Assembly: GCF_003569805.1 (NCBI RefSeq)
Contig: NZ_KZ984053.1
Coordinates: forward strand, 117,243-181,242
Length of the DNA stretch: 64,000 nt
Source: Microbacterium halotolerans
Lineage (GTDB): Bacteria > Actinomycetota > Actinomycetes > Actinomycetales > Microbacteriaceae
Direction of reading: 5' to 3'
Shown: positions 57,666-64,000 of the stretch, piece by piece
How positions within the stretch are numbered: the stretch's first letter is position 1
Layout: every line of letters begins with the position of its first letter
Made by a program: the position numbers and the translations under genes
The notes under the pieces: generated by a model
The model's database searches: none
Seen by the model: only the letters and a program-made list of their open reading frames with translations
What the model was told of the DNA's origin: nothing

Positions 57666-58991
57666 GTGAGCACCGAGGAATCGTCGCACCTGCCAGCCGG
57701 TTTCGTCACCGACCAGCTGGGCGCCGGCTACGTGCCGGGCGCCGTCGCGCAGCAGACGGTCGCCGTGCCGATCCACCAGAGCTCCGCGTACCAGTTCCGC
57801 AGCCTGCGCGAGGCGCGCGATCGGTTCGCCCTGCGCGAGAAGGGGTTCATCTACAGCCGCAACGCACACCCCACCCAGGCGGTTCTCGAACAGCGCGTCG
57901 CGGCGCTCGAGGGCGGCGTCTCTGCTGCCGCGACGGGTTCGGGCCAGGCGGCGACCACCGTCGCGGTGCTCGCTCTCGCCGGCCGCAGCGGTCACGTGGT
58001 TGCTTCGAACCAGCTCTACGGCGGCACCGTCGATCTGTTCTGCGACACATTCGCCGACTTCGGCATCGAGGTGACGCTCGTCGACCAGGATGACCTCGAT
58101 GCGTGGCGCACCGCCGTGCGCCCCGAGACCCGGGCCTTCTTCGCCGAAGGTGTGGCGAACCCGGTCGCCCAGGTGCTCGACATGCCCGCCGTCGCCGAGA
58201 TCGCCCACGCGGCCGGAGTTCCGCTGGTCGTCGACAGCACCGTGGCCACACCCGTGCTGCAGCGTCCCAAGGAACTCGGCGCCGACGTCGTCGTGCATTC
58301 GGCCACGAAGTTCCTCTGCGGTCACGGCACCTCTCTCGGCGGCGTCGTCGTCGACCTCGGCACGTTCGACTTCGGCGCGGAGCCCGAGAAGTGGCCGTAT
58401 CTGACCGAGCCGCACTTCCGCTTCGGCGGCGTGCCGCTGTGGCAGGCGTTCGGACGGGAGGCGGCGCTCACGACGCTGATCAAGTCGAAGTACGTCGCCG
58501 ACCTCGGGCCGGCGATCAGCCCGTTCAACGCCTTCCAGATCCTGTCCGGCATCGAGACGCTGAATCTGCGCGTCGCCCGGCACGCGTCATCCGGACTCGC
58601 CGTCGCCGAGTACCTCGCCTCCCACCCCGCCGTCGCGGCTGTGCATCATCCGGGGCTCGAAGACAACCCGTGGCACGAACTGGCCGAGCAGCACCTGCCC
58701 GCCGGCTCCCCCAGCGTGTTCGCGTTCGACCTCGCAGGAACGGGCGACGACGAGGCGGACTACGCCCGCGCCGAGCGAGTCATCGATGCGCTGAAGGTCA
58801 TCCGGATCGTGGCGAACATCGGCGACGCCCGCACCCTCGCCTGCCACCCGGCGACGATGACCCACAACCATATGACGCACACCCAGCTCGCGTCCGCCGG
58901 CATCTCCTTCGCGACGATCCGACTCTCGGTCGGGCTCGAAGAGCCGTCGGAGCTCATCGCCGACCTGCAGCAGGCCCTGGCCGCCTTCTGA
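57666..58991 (+). CDS. O-acetylhomoserine sulfhydrylase-like PLP enzyme (MetY/Cys-Met metabolism family)
   Basis: A 441-residue PLP-dependent enzyme. The PLP-lysine is K215 in HSATKFLCGHG. QTVAVPIHQSSAYQF, FIYSRNAHPTQAVLEQRVAALEGG and the C-terminal CHPATMTHNHMT and IRLSVGLEE are family hallmarks. It most likely forms homocysteine from O-acetylhomoserine and sulfide. H-N-H-M replaces the more usual H-x-Q in the THxQ region. GTG at 57666 has AGAGG about 9 nt upstream. I saw no SAM riboswitch in the 141-bp leader. Confidence 0.88.
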   Translation: MSTEESSHLPAGFVTDQLGAGYVPGAVAQQTVAVPIHQSSAYQFRSLREARDRFALREKGFIYSRNAHPTQAVLEQRVAALEGGVSAAATGSGQAATTVAVLALAGRSGHVVASNQLYGGTVDLFCDTFADFGIEVTLVDQDDLDAWRTAVRPETRAFFAEGVANPVAQVLDMPAVAEIAHAAGVPLVVDSTVATPVLQRPKELGADVVVHSATKFLCGHGTSLGGVVVDLGTFDFGAEPEKWPYLTEPHFRFGGVPLWQAFGREAALTTLIKSKYVADLGPAISPFNAFQILSGIETLNLRVARHASSGLAVAEYLASHPAVAAVHHPGLEDNPWHELAEQHLPAGSPSVFAFDLAGTGDDEADYARAERVIDALKVIRIVANIGDARTLACHPATMTHNHMTHTQLASAGISFATIRLSVGLEEPSELIADLQQALAAF

Positions 58992-59036
58992 CGGCCAGAG
59001 CCATCGCCTGAGCACGCGTTCGACGCTGCGGCCCAG

Positions 59037-59042
59037 TAGGCT
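59037..59042 (+). promoter_or_regulatory. -10 hexamer TAGGCT, predicted leaderless start of Gfo/Idh protein
   Basis: TAGGCT ends 7 nt before the ATG at 59050. Confidence 0.5.
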
Positions 59043-59049
59043 CGATGCC

Positions 59050-60036
59050 ATGAGCGGACTTCGATGGGGCATTCTCGCAACGGGCAACATCTCGCGACTG
59101 TTCGCGGCCGACCTGCGCACAGCGGGGCTCGACCTGCGCGCCGTCGGATCGCGGTCCGTCGAGGGGGCGATCGCGTTCGCTCGCGACTTCGACATCGCGA
59201 ATGCGCACGGCTCGTACGAGGCGCTCGCAGCCGATCCGGACGTCGACATCATCTACGTCGGCACACCGCACCCGATGCATCTCGAGAACGCGGAGCTGGC
59301 GCTGCGAGGCGGCAAGCACGTCATCGTCGAAAAGCCGTTCACCCTCAACCGTTCCGAGGCGGAGACGCTGCGCGATCTCGCGGCCGAGCGCGGGCTGGTC
59401 GTCACCGAGGCGATGTGGACGCGCTATCTGCCGCACATGCAGCGCATCCGCGAGATCGTCGCTTCCGGGGACCTCGGCGAGATCCGGGGCCTGTTCGCCG
59501 ACCACACTCAGAAGCTCGCGGATGACCCGGCGCACCGCATCAACGCCCTGGAGCTGGGCGGAGGCGCGCTGCTCGACCTCGGCATCTACCCGATCTCGTT
59601 CGCGTGGGACATCCTGGGCGCTCCGGATTCGATCAAGGCGACGGCGCGGTTCGGGGAGACCGGCGCCGACACCGAGGTCGCAACGGTGATGCAGCACCCG
59701 TCGGGCGCGATCTCCACGACGTTCTCGTCCTCGCGCGCCGCGGGGCCCTCGACCGCGAGCATCGTCGGCACGAAAGGTCGCATCGACATCGACGGCGCGT
59801 TCTACACCGCCACCTCGTTCCGTCACATCAGTTCGGACAGGACGGTGATCGAGAGCTACTCCTCCACCTACGACGGACGCGGCATGCAGTTCCAGGCGAT
59901 CGCGGCCGAGCAGCGCGCCGCAGCGGGCGACCTCACCGGAGATCTGCTCCCCATCGACGAGACGGTCGCGATCATGGGCGCCCTCGACGACATCCGGGCC
60001 CAGATCGGCCTCCGCTACCCCACAGAGACCCCCTGA
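59050..60036 (+). CDS. Gfo/Idh/MocA-family oxidoreductase
   Basis: A 328-residue NAD(P)-dependent oxidoreductase. The Rossmann start is WGILATGNISRLFAADL, and the family motif is VIVEKPFTLN (EKP with catalytic lysine). The C-terminal domain carries GGGALLDLGIYPISF, with the D/H-type active-site face. Members oxidise sugars, inositols or trans-dihydrodiols. The substrate is unknown. ATG at 59050 is predicted to be leaderless. Family A repeat copy 2 begins 11 bp after its stop. Confidence 0.9.
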   Translation: MSGLRWGILATGNISRLFAADLRTAGLDLRAVGSRSVEGAIAFARDFDIANAHGSYEALAADPDVDIIYVGTPHPMHLENAELALRGGKHVIVEKPFTLNRSEAETLRDLAAERGLVVTEAMWTRYLPHMQRIREIVASGDLGEIRGLFADHTQKLADDPAHRINALELGGGALLDLGIYPISFAWDILGAPDSIKATARFGETGADTEVATVMQHPSGAISTTFSSSRAAGPSTASIVGTKGRIDIDGAFYTATSFRHISSDRTVIESYSSTYDGRGMQFQAIAAEQRAAAGDLTGDLLPIDETVAIMGALDDIRAQIGLRYPTETP

Positions 60037-60046
60037 CACCCGCGAC

Positions 60047-60106
60047 TCTTCATTTCTGGCACACATCCGGGTGGTCACCGCATCGGATTCGTGCCAGAAA
60101 TGAAGA
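60047..60106. repeat. Family A palindromic repeat, copy 2
   Basis: Arms TCTTCATTTCTGGCAC (60047-60062) and GTGCCAGAAATGAAGA (60091-60106) are perfect over 16 bp and identical to those of the copy at 29927. The 28-bp interior differs but again holds a short inverted repeat (GGTG-CACC, 60070-60079). It lies between two genes on the plus strand, right after a stop codon. Confidence 0.85.
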
Positions 60107-60131
60107 ATCGGCTCGGGAACCGGCAGGGGGC

Positions 60132-60137
60132 TAGGCT
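60132..60137 (+). promoter_or_regulatory. -10 hexamer TAGGCT, predicted leaderless start of NYN protein
   Basis: TAGGCT is followed by 6 nt and the ATG at 60144. Confidence 0.55.
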
Positions 60138-60143
60138 CGGGGC

Positions 60144-61064
60144 ATGGCTGATCCTCGCGTTGCGGTGTACCTCGACTTCGACAACATCGTGATGAGTTGG
60201 TACGACCGAGTGCACGGGCGCAACTCGTACTCGAAGGACCGCGCGAAGATCGCCGACGACCCCACGGACGCGGAGATCGCCGAACGGCTGCAGCTGGCGA
60301 CGATCGACGTCGGCGCGATCATCGACTATGCCGCCTCGTTCGGCACGCTCGTGCTCACGCGGGCATACGCCGACTGGTCGTCTCCGGTCAACGCCGACTA
60401 CCGGCAGCAGCTCGTGGCCCGCGCCGTCGATCTCGTGCAGCTGTTCCCCGCGGCCGCGTACGCGAAGAACGGCGCAGACATCCGGCTCGCGGTCGACGCA
60501 GTCGAAGACATGTTCCGGCTGCCCGATCTCACCCACGTCGTGATCGTCGGCGGCGACAGCGACTACGTGCCGCTCGCGCAGCGCGTCAGGCGGCTGGGAC
60601 GCCACGTCGTCGGCGTCGGTGTGGCCGGGTCCACCGCCAAGTCTCTGGCTGCCGCGTGCGACGAGTTCGACGCATATGACACGCTGCCCGGAGTGTCGGT
60701 CCCCGAGAAACCGGCCCGCAAGCGCCCTGCAGCGAAGAGCGAGGAGGCGAAGCCCGATGCCCCGGTCGAGGAGACGAAGCCGAAGCGCCGGCGCCGCAAG
60801 CTGCCGGACGAACCGGAGCCGGATCCCGTCGAATCGGCGACCAGACTGCTCCAGCGCGCCCTCGAGCTGGGCGGCCGCGACACCAACGACGACGCGGAGT
60901 GGCTGCATGCCTCGGCCGTGAAGCAGCACATGCGCAGAATGGACCCGTCCTTCAGTGAGAAGGGCCTCGGCTTCCGATCCTTCAACGCATTCCTCCGTGC
61001 GCGCGACGACATCGCCGAGCTGTCCGAGTCGGGCCACGAACGACTGGTGCGCTTGAAAGAGTAG
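60144..61064 (+). CDS. NYN-domain ribonuclease-like protein with C-terminal LOTUS/OST-HTH region
   Basis: A 306-residue protein. Residues 1-190 are a NYN (PIN-like) nuclease domain: [10 protein letters not shown] with D11/D13, the [11 protein letters not shown] block, and [18 protein letters not shown], which supply the acidic metal site. A charged linker (about 190-225, rich in Lys, Pro and Glu) leads to a C-terminal winged-helix segment ([33 protein letters not shown]) matching LOTUS/OST-HTH domains, thought to bind RNA. It probably cuts or binds RNA (inference). ATG at 60144 is predicted leaderless. Confidence 0.85.
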   Translation: MADPRVAVYLDFDNIVMSWYDRVHGRNSYSKDRAKIADDPTDAEIAERLQLATIDVGAIIDYAASFGTLVLTRAYADWSSPVNADYRQQLVARAVDLVQLFPAAAYAKNGADIRLAVDAVEDMFRLPDLTHVVIVGGDSDYVPLAQRVRRLGRHVVGVGVAGSTAKSLAAACDEFDAYDTLPGVSVPEKPARKRPAAKSEEAKPDAPVEETKPKRRRRKLPDEPEPDPVESATRLLQRALELGGRDTNDDAEWLHASAVKQHMRRMDPSFSEKGLGFRSFNAFLRARDDIAELSESGHERLVRLKE

Positions 61065-61105
61065 CCTCCGGACTCACGTGGCCGTACCGGGGGCTCCCAT
61101 CCGGG

Positions 61106-61111
61106 TAGGCT
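61106..61111 (+). promoter_or_regulatory. -10 hexamer TAGGCT before xylB
   Basis: TAGGCT ends 8 nt before the ATG at 61120. The start site would fall within 1-2 nt of the start codon. Confidence 0.5.
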
Positions 61112-61119
61112 TGGGAGCC

Positions 61120-62523
61120 ATGAGCCTTGTTGCAGGTGTGGACTCCTCGACGCAGAGTTGCAAGCTGATCATCCGCGACCTCGAGACCGGCACGGTGGTC
61201 CGCCAGGGGCGGGCCTCCCATCCGGATGGGACAGAGGTCGACCCGCGGGCGTGGTGGGACGCGTTCCTGACCGCGCTCGAGCAGGCGGGCGGACTCGACG
61301 ACGTCGACGCGGTGGCCGTCGGCGGCCAGCAGCACGGCATGGTCGCCCTCGACGAGGACGGCCGCGTCATCCGGCCGGCGCTGCTGTGGAACGACACCCG
61401 CTCGGCCGGCGCAGCGGAGGATCTCATCGCCGAGGTCGGTCGCGACGAATACGCGGCGCGCACGTCGCTGGTGCCCGTTGCGTCGTTCACCGCGACGAAG
61501 CTCCGCTGGCTGGCTGACAACGAGCCGGACAACGCGGCCCGGATCGCCGCCGTCGCGCTCCCGCACGACTGGCTGACCTGGCGCCTGCGCGGATACGGGC
61601 CCTCCGACGAGTCGGAGCTCGGCCCCGTGCTGGGCGAGCTCGTCACCGACCGCTCGGAGGCGAGCGGGACCGCCTACTTCGATCCGGTGTCCGGTGAGTA
61701 CGACCGCGATCTGCTCTCGCGCGCGCTGCGCCGAGACGCCGCCGACGTGGTCCTGCCTCGCGTGCTCGCACCAGACGAGTCGGTGTCCGGTCCCCACGGC
61801 ATGCGCGTCGCGCCGGGAGCCGGAGACAACGCCGCCGCGGCTCTCGGCCTCGGCGCCGGCGCAGGAGACGTGGTCGTCTCGATCGGCACATCCGGCACGG
61901 TGATCGCCGTCACCGACGTGGCGGTACGCGATGACTCGGGCACCGTGGCGGGCTTCGCGGACGCGAGCGGACGATACCTGCCGCTGGTGACGACGATCAA
62001 CGCCGCGCGAGTGCTCGATGCGACCGCCCGTCTGCTGGGCGTCGACCATGCGGAGCTGGCACGCCTCGCACTCTCCGCTGAGCCGGGCTCGAGCGGCCTC
62101 GTGCTGCAGCCCTGGTTCGAGGGTGAGCGCACGCCGAACCTGCCGAACGCGACGGCGACGCTGTTCGGCATGACGCTCGCCTCGACGACGCGGGAGAACC
62201 TGGCCCGCGCCGCCATCGAGGGCGTGCTGTGCGGCCTCGCAGAGGGGCTCGACGCCGTGCGTCGGCACGGCGTCACCGCCGAGCGGATCCTGCTGATCGG
62301 CGGTGCTGCGCAGAACGACGCCGTCGCGGCGATCGCCGCTCAGGTGTTCGATGCCCCCGTCACGCGCCCCGAACCGGGTGAGTACGTCGCCACCGGCGCC
62401 GCGCTGCAGGCGGCGTGGGCGCTGACCGGCGAGCGCCCGTCATGGCCCGTGCGTCTGCTCGCCGACCCCGCCACCGACCCCCGACCGGTCATCCGAGACC
62501 AGTACACCGCCCACCGCTCCTGA
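61120..62523 (+). CDS. xylB: Xylulokinase (FGGY family)
   Basis: A 467-residue FGGY carbohydrate kinase. [17 protein letters not shown] is the N-terminal ATPase motif. [11 protein letters not shown] and LLWNDTRS match xylulokinase, with the catalytic aspartate in GDN of [21 protein letters not shown] and LIGGAAQND complete the ATP site. It phosphorylates D-xylulose, which enters the pentose phosphate pathway. The ketose could come from the polyol dehydrogenase at 38.9 kb (inference). The gene stands alone, with a family B repeat after it. Confidence 0.9.
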   Translation: MSLVAGVDSSTQSCKLIIRDLETGTVVRQGRASHPDGTEVDPRAWWDAFLTALEQAGGLDDVDAVAVGGQQHGMVALDEDGRVIRPALLWNDTRSAGAAEDLIAEVGRDEYAARTSLVPVASFTATKLRWLADNEPDNAARIAAVALPHDWLTWRLRGYGPSDESELGPVLGELVTDRSEASGTAYFDPVSGEYDRDLLSRALRRDAADVVLPRVLAPDESVSGPHGMRVAPGAGDNAAAALGLGAGAGDVVVSIGTSGTVIAVTDVAVRDDSGTVAGFADASGRYLPLVTTINAARVLDATARLLGVDHAELARLALSAEPGSSGLVLQPWFEGERTPNLPNATATLFGMTLASTTRENLARAAIEGVLCGLAEGLDAVRRHGVTAERILLIGGAAQNDAVAAIAAQVFDAPVTRPEPGEYVATGAALQAAWALTGERPSWPVRLLADPATDPRPVIRDQYTAHRS

Positions 62524-62536
62524 CCCTGCCCAGGCT

Positions 62537-62608
62537 GCCGAGATGCGCACCTATCACCGAGATGCGCCGATCCTGACCCGCTCTCGTCGCAGAAGTGCGC
62601 ATCTCGGC
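62537..62608. repeat. Family B palindromic repeat, copy 3
   Basis: GCCGAGATGCGCAC (62537-62550) and GTGCGCATCTCGGC (62595-62608) are perfect 14-bp arms. The interior has GAGATGCGCCGATCCTGAC, matching copy 2 with few changes. It fills the gap between convergent xylB (stop 62523) and the VOC gene (stop 62616). Confidence 0.85.
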
Positions 62609-62615
62609 GGCCGCG

Positions 62616-63053
62616 TCAGAGCTCCTCGGCGAGCGCGATGATGAAGCCCTCCGGGGCGCGCAGATAGCACAACCGATACGAGGCCTGGTACTGCTCCACC
62701 GAGCGCAGCAGCTCGGCCCCTCTGGCACGCAGCCGCGCGACGGTGTCGTCGATGTCGTCGACGGCGAACATCATCCGGTGCAGTCCGAGCGTGTTCACCT
62801 GCGGCTCCGACGGCGTCGGCTTGATGACGTCCGGATGCTCGAAACGGGTGATCTCGACGGCTGCGCCGCCGTCGGGGGCGCGCATCATCGCGATCTCGCA
62901 GCGCGCCCCGTCGACTCCGATCACGCCCTCGACCCACGGACCCTCGACGTGACCGCGCCCTTCCAGCTCGAGGCCGAGCTCCGCGAAGAACTCGATGGTC
63001 GCATCCAGGTCCGCGACGATGACGGCGACGTTGTCCATCCGCTTCACACTCAT
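62616..63053 (-). CDS. VOC-superfamily (glyoxalase/dioxygenase-like) protein
   Basis: A 145-residue protein with two beta-alpha-beta-beta-beta modules: MDNVAVIVADLDATIEFFAELGLELEG and HRMMFAVDDIDDTVARLRARGAELL. Putative metal ligands are E in AAVEITRF, H in GLHRMMFAV and E in the last ALAEEL. The exact reaction in this superfamily (lyase, dioxygenase, thiol transferase, resistance protein) cannot be told. The ATG at 63053 lies 8 nt after TACTGT and lacks a ribosome site. Confidence 0.85.
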   Translation of the reverse strand: MSVKRMDNVAVIVADLDATIEFFAELGLELEGRGHVEGPWVEGVIGVDGARCEIAMMRAPDGGAAVEITRFEHPDVIKPTPSEPQVNTLGLHRMMFAVDDIDDTVARLRARGAELLRSVEQYQASYRLCYLRAPEGFIIALAEEL

Positions 63054-63061
63054 GGGGATCG

Positions 63062-63067
63062 ACAGTA
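63062..63067 (-). promoter_or_regulatory. Possible -10 hexamer TACTGT before the VOC gene
   Basis: TACTGT on the minus strand ends 8 nt before the ATG at 63053, again a near-leaderless arrangement. Confidence 0.35.
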
Positions 63068-63113
63068 CCTGCCTTCGCCGATGCAGGGAACTCCTTCAGG
63101 CGCCCGCTCCCGA

Positions 63114-64000
63114 CTATGCGGCGGCGAGGAGCCGCGCCATCCGATCGGCGTAGCCGGGCTCGACCTCGAGCACGACACGATGACGGGCGTCGGTCGCGTC
63201 TGGCCAGCCGCGGTAGATGCCGCGCAGATCGGCGATGGTCTGGCCGCGACCCGGGCCGTCCGTGGTGTCGATCACCAGCGGAACGGCGGGCGCCGTGCGC
63301 ACCTCAGCATCCCCGCATGCCACCCCCAGCGCGAGGGCGTCATGGTTGCCTGCGCAGCGGCGACCCGTCTCCCCGAGGTAGAAATCGAAATAGTAGTCGA
63401 GGATGTCGGAGCAGAATCGTCCGATGTCGCCTCCGGCGGAGAGCACCTCGCGGTGCTGCTCGGTCAGCATGTCGCGCATCGTCACGTCGAGCCCGACGAA
63501 CGTGCACGACCACGCCGCGTCGATCACGCGCTGCGCCGCGTCCGGATCGTTGGCGATGTTCGCCTCTGCGACCGGTGTCTTGTTGCCGGGCGCAAGGAAG
63601 GCCCCGCCCATGACCGTCACCTCCGGCACTCGCTCCGGCAGCGTCGGATCAGCCTCCAGCGCCAGCGCGAGGTTGGTCAGCGGCCCCACCGCCACGATGT
63701 GCAGATCGCCCGAGTGCTCACGGCTGAGCCGCAGGATCATCTCCACGGCTGTCTCGTCCGCCAACGACGGTGCCGCTCCGGTGTCACCGAATCCGCCCAG
63801 CCCATCGGTGCCGTGCACGTGAGCGGCGTACTCCGGCGTGCCGCCCCGCAGCGGGCGTTCGGCACCTCGCGCGACAGGAACGCCGTCGACGTCGGCCAAC
63901 TCGAGCAGCGTCGCCGTGTTGCGGGCGGCCGTGTCGACGTCGACGTTGCCCCACGTCGTGGTGCAGGCGACCAGATCCACTCGGGTGGAGACCGCCGCGG
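63114..64000 (-). CDS. Inosine-uridine preferring nucleoside hydrolase, partial (N-terminus outside window)
   Basis: The frame is open through the right edge, so the N-terminal DTDPGxDD calcium motif is not visible. What remains (about 295 residues) is typical of nucleoside hydrolases: CTTTWGNV, IVAVGPLTNLALAL, VTVMGGAF, EANIANDPDAAQRV, and a C-terminal HDALALGV that supplies a calcium/substrate aspartate. It cleaves nucleosides to base and ribose. The GTG at 63980 could be misread as a start, but the conserved domain extends beyond it. Possible functional link to the SahH/deaminase operon is speculative. Confidence 0.9.
   Translation of the reverse strand, partial: AAVSTRVDLVACTTTWGNVDVDTAARNTATLLELADVDGVPVARGAERPLRGGTPEYAAHVHGTDGLGGFGDTGAAPSLADETAVEMILRLSREHSGDLHIVAVGPLTNLALALEADPTLPERVPEVTVMGGAFLAPGNKTPVAEANIANDPDAAQRVIDAAWSCTFVGLDVTMRDMLTEQHREVLSAGGDIGRFCSDILDYYFDFYLGETGRRCAGNHDALALGVACGDAEVRTAPAVPLVIDTTDGPGRGQTIADLRGIYRGWPDATDARHRVVLEVEPGYADRMARLLAAA

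Noticed and set aside
63114..63980. Complete nucleoside hydrolase starting at the GTG at 63980
   Set aside because: The visible protein lacks the N-terminal calcium-binding aspartate motif, and the frame continues past the window edge, so the gene is partial.

Overview
The window is high-GC DNA from an actinobacterium. A WhiB-family regulator, a protein O-mannosyltransferase and the MEP-pathway gene ispE point to this group, and the overall gene content fits Microbacteriaceae, possibly Microbacterium (inference; no 16S or other marker is present). Genes are packed tightly, often with 4-bp ATGA or GTGA overlaps. No gene-free stretch exceeds 300 bp. I saw no tRNA, rRNA, IS element, prophage or CRISPR array.

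Layout. 1-7.2 kb: cell-envelope carbohydrate block (large family 2 glycosyltransferase cut by the left edge, whiB, manA, two tandem O-antigen-ligase-like proteins, a second glycosyltransferase). 7.2-13.9 kb: an MFS exporter divergent from a five-gene operon of SahH-like hydrolase, SAH/MTA-deaminase-like amidohydrolase and a polar-amino-acid ABC importer. 14.0-17.4 kb: OpuC-type osmoprotectant importer led by a DUF427 gene. 17.5-20.4 kb: ispE, aldo/keto reductase, rsmA. 20.5-24.9 kb: four overlapping genes for a CMP-activated nonulosonate (sialic-acid-like) surface glycan. 25-29.7 kb: small membrane/coiled-coil protein, DUF3516 helicase, Pit phosphate transporter. 30-33.4 kb: tatD, metG, rsmI. 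33.6-37.2 kb: phnDCEE-type importer. 37.3-38.8 kb: pmt. 38.9-44.2 kb: polyol ABC importer with a sorbitol-type dehydrogenase and a divergent SorC regulator. 44.3-54 kb: aldo/keto reductase, hrpA, WYL regulator, ABC-2 exporter, TetR/MFS pair. 54-64 kb: icd, quinone oxidoreductase, PLP sulfhydrylase, Gfo/Idh oxidoreductase, NYN-LOTUS protein, xylB, VOC protein and a nucleoside hydrolase cut by the right edge.

The ancestral actinobacterial order pmt-rsmI-metG-tatD-rsmA-ispE (known from Mycobacterium) is still recognisable, but it is interrupted twice: by the phn operon between pmt and rsmI, and by about 9 kb holding the nonulosonate operon, helicase and pit between tatD and rsmA. ManA, the tandem ligases, the glycosyltransferases, the nonulosonate operon and Pmt together suggest heavy investment in mannose-derived and acidic surface glycans.

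Three signals go beyond gene calling. (1) Dispersed long palindromes fall into at least two sequence families (A at 29.9 and 60.1 kb; B at 32.5, 38.8 and 62.6 kb), with a third unrelated palindrome at 57.5 kb; most lie just after a stop codon. (2) Many genes have a TAGGCT-like -10 hexamer ending only 6-9 nt before the start codon, which predicts leaderless mRNAs. (3) The SahH/deaminase/importer operon and the nonulosonate operon are coherent gene sets whose exact substrates are not obvious from known pathways.
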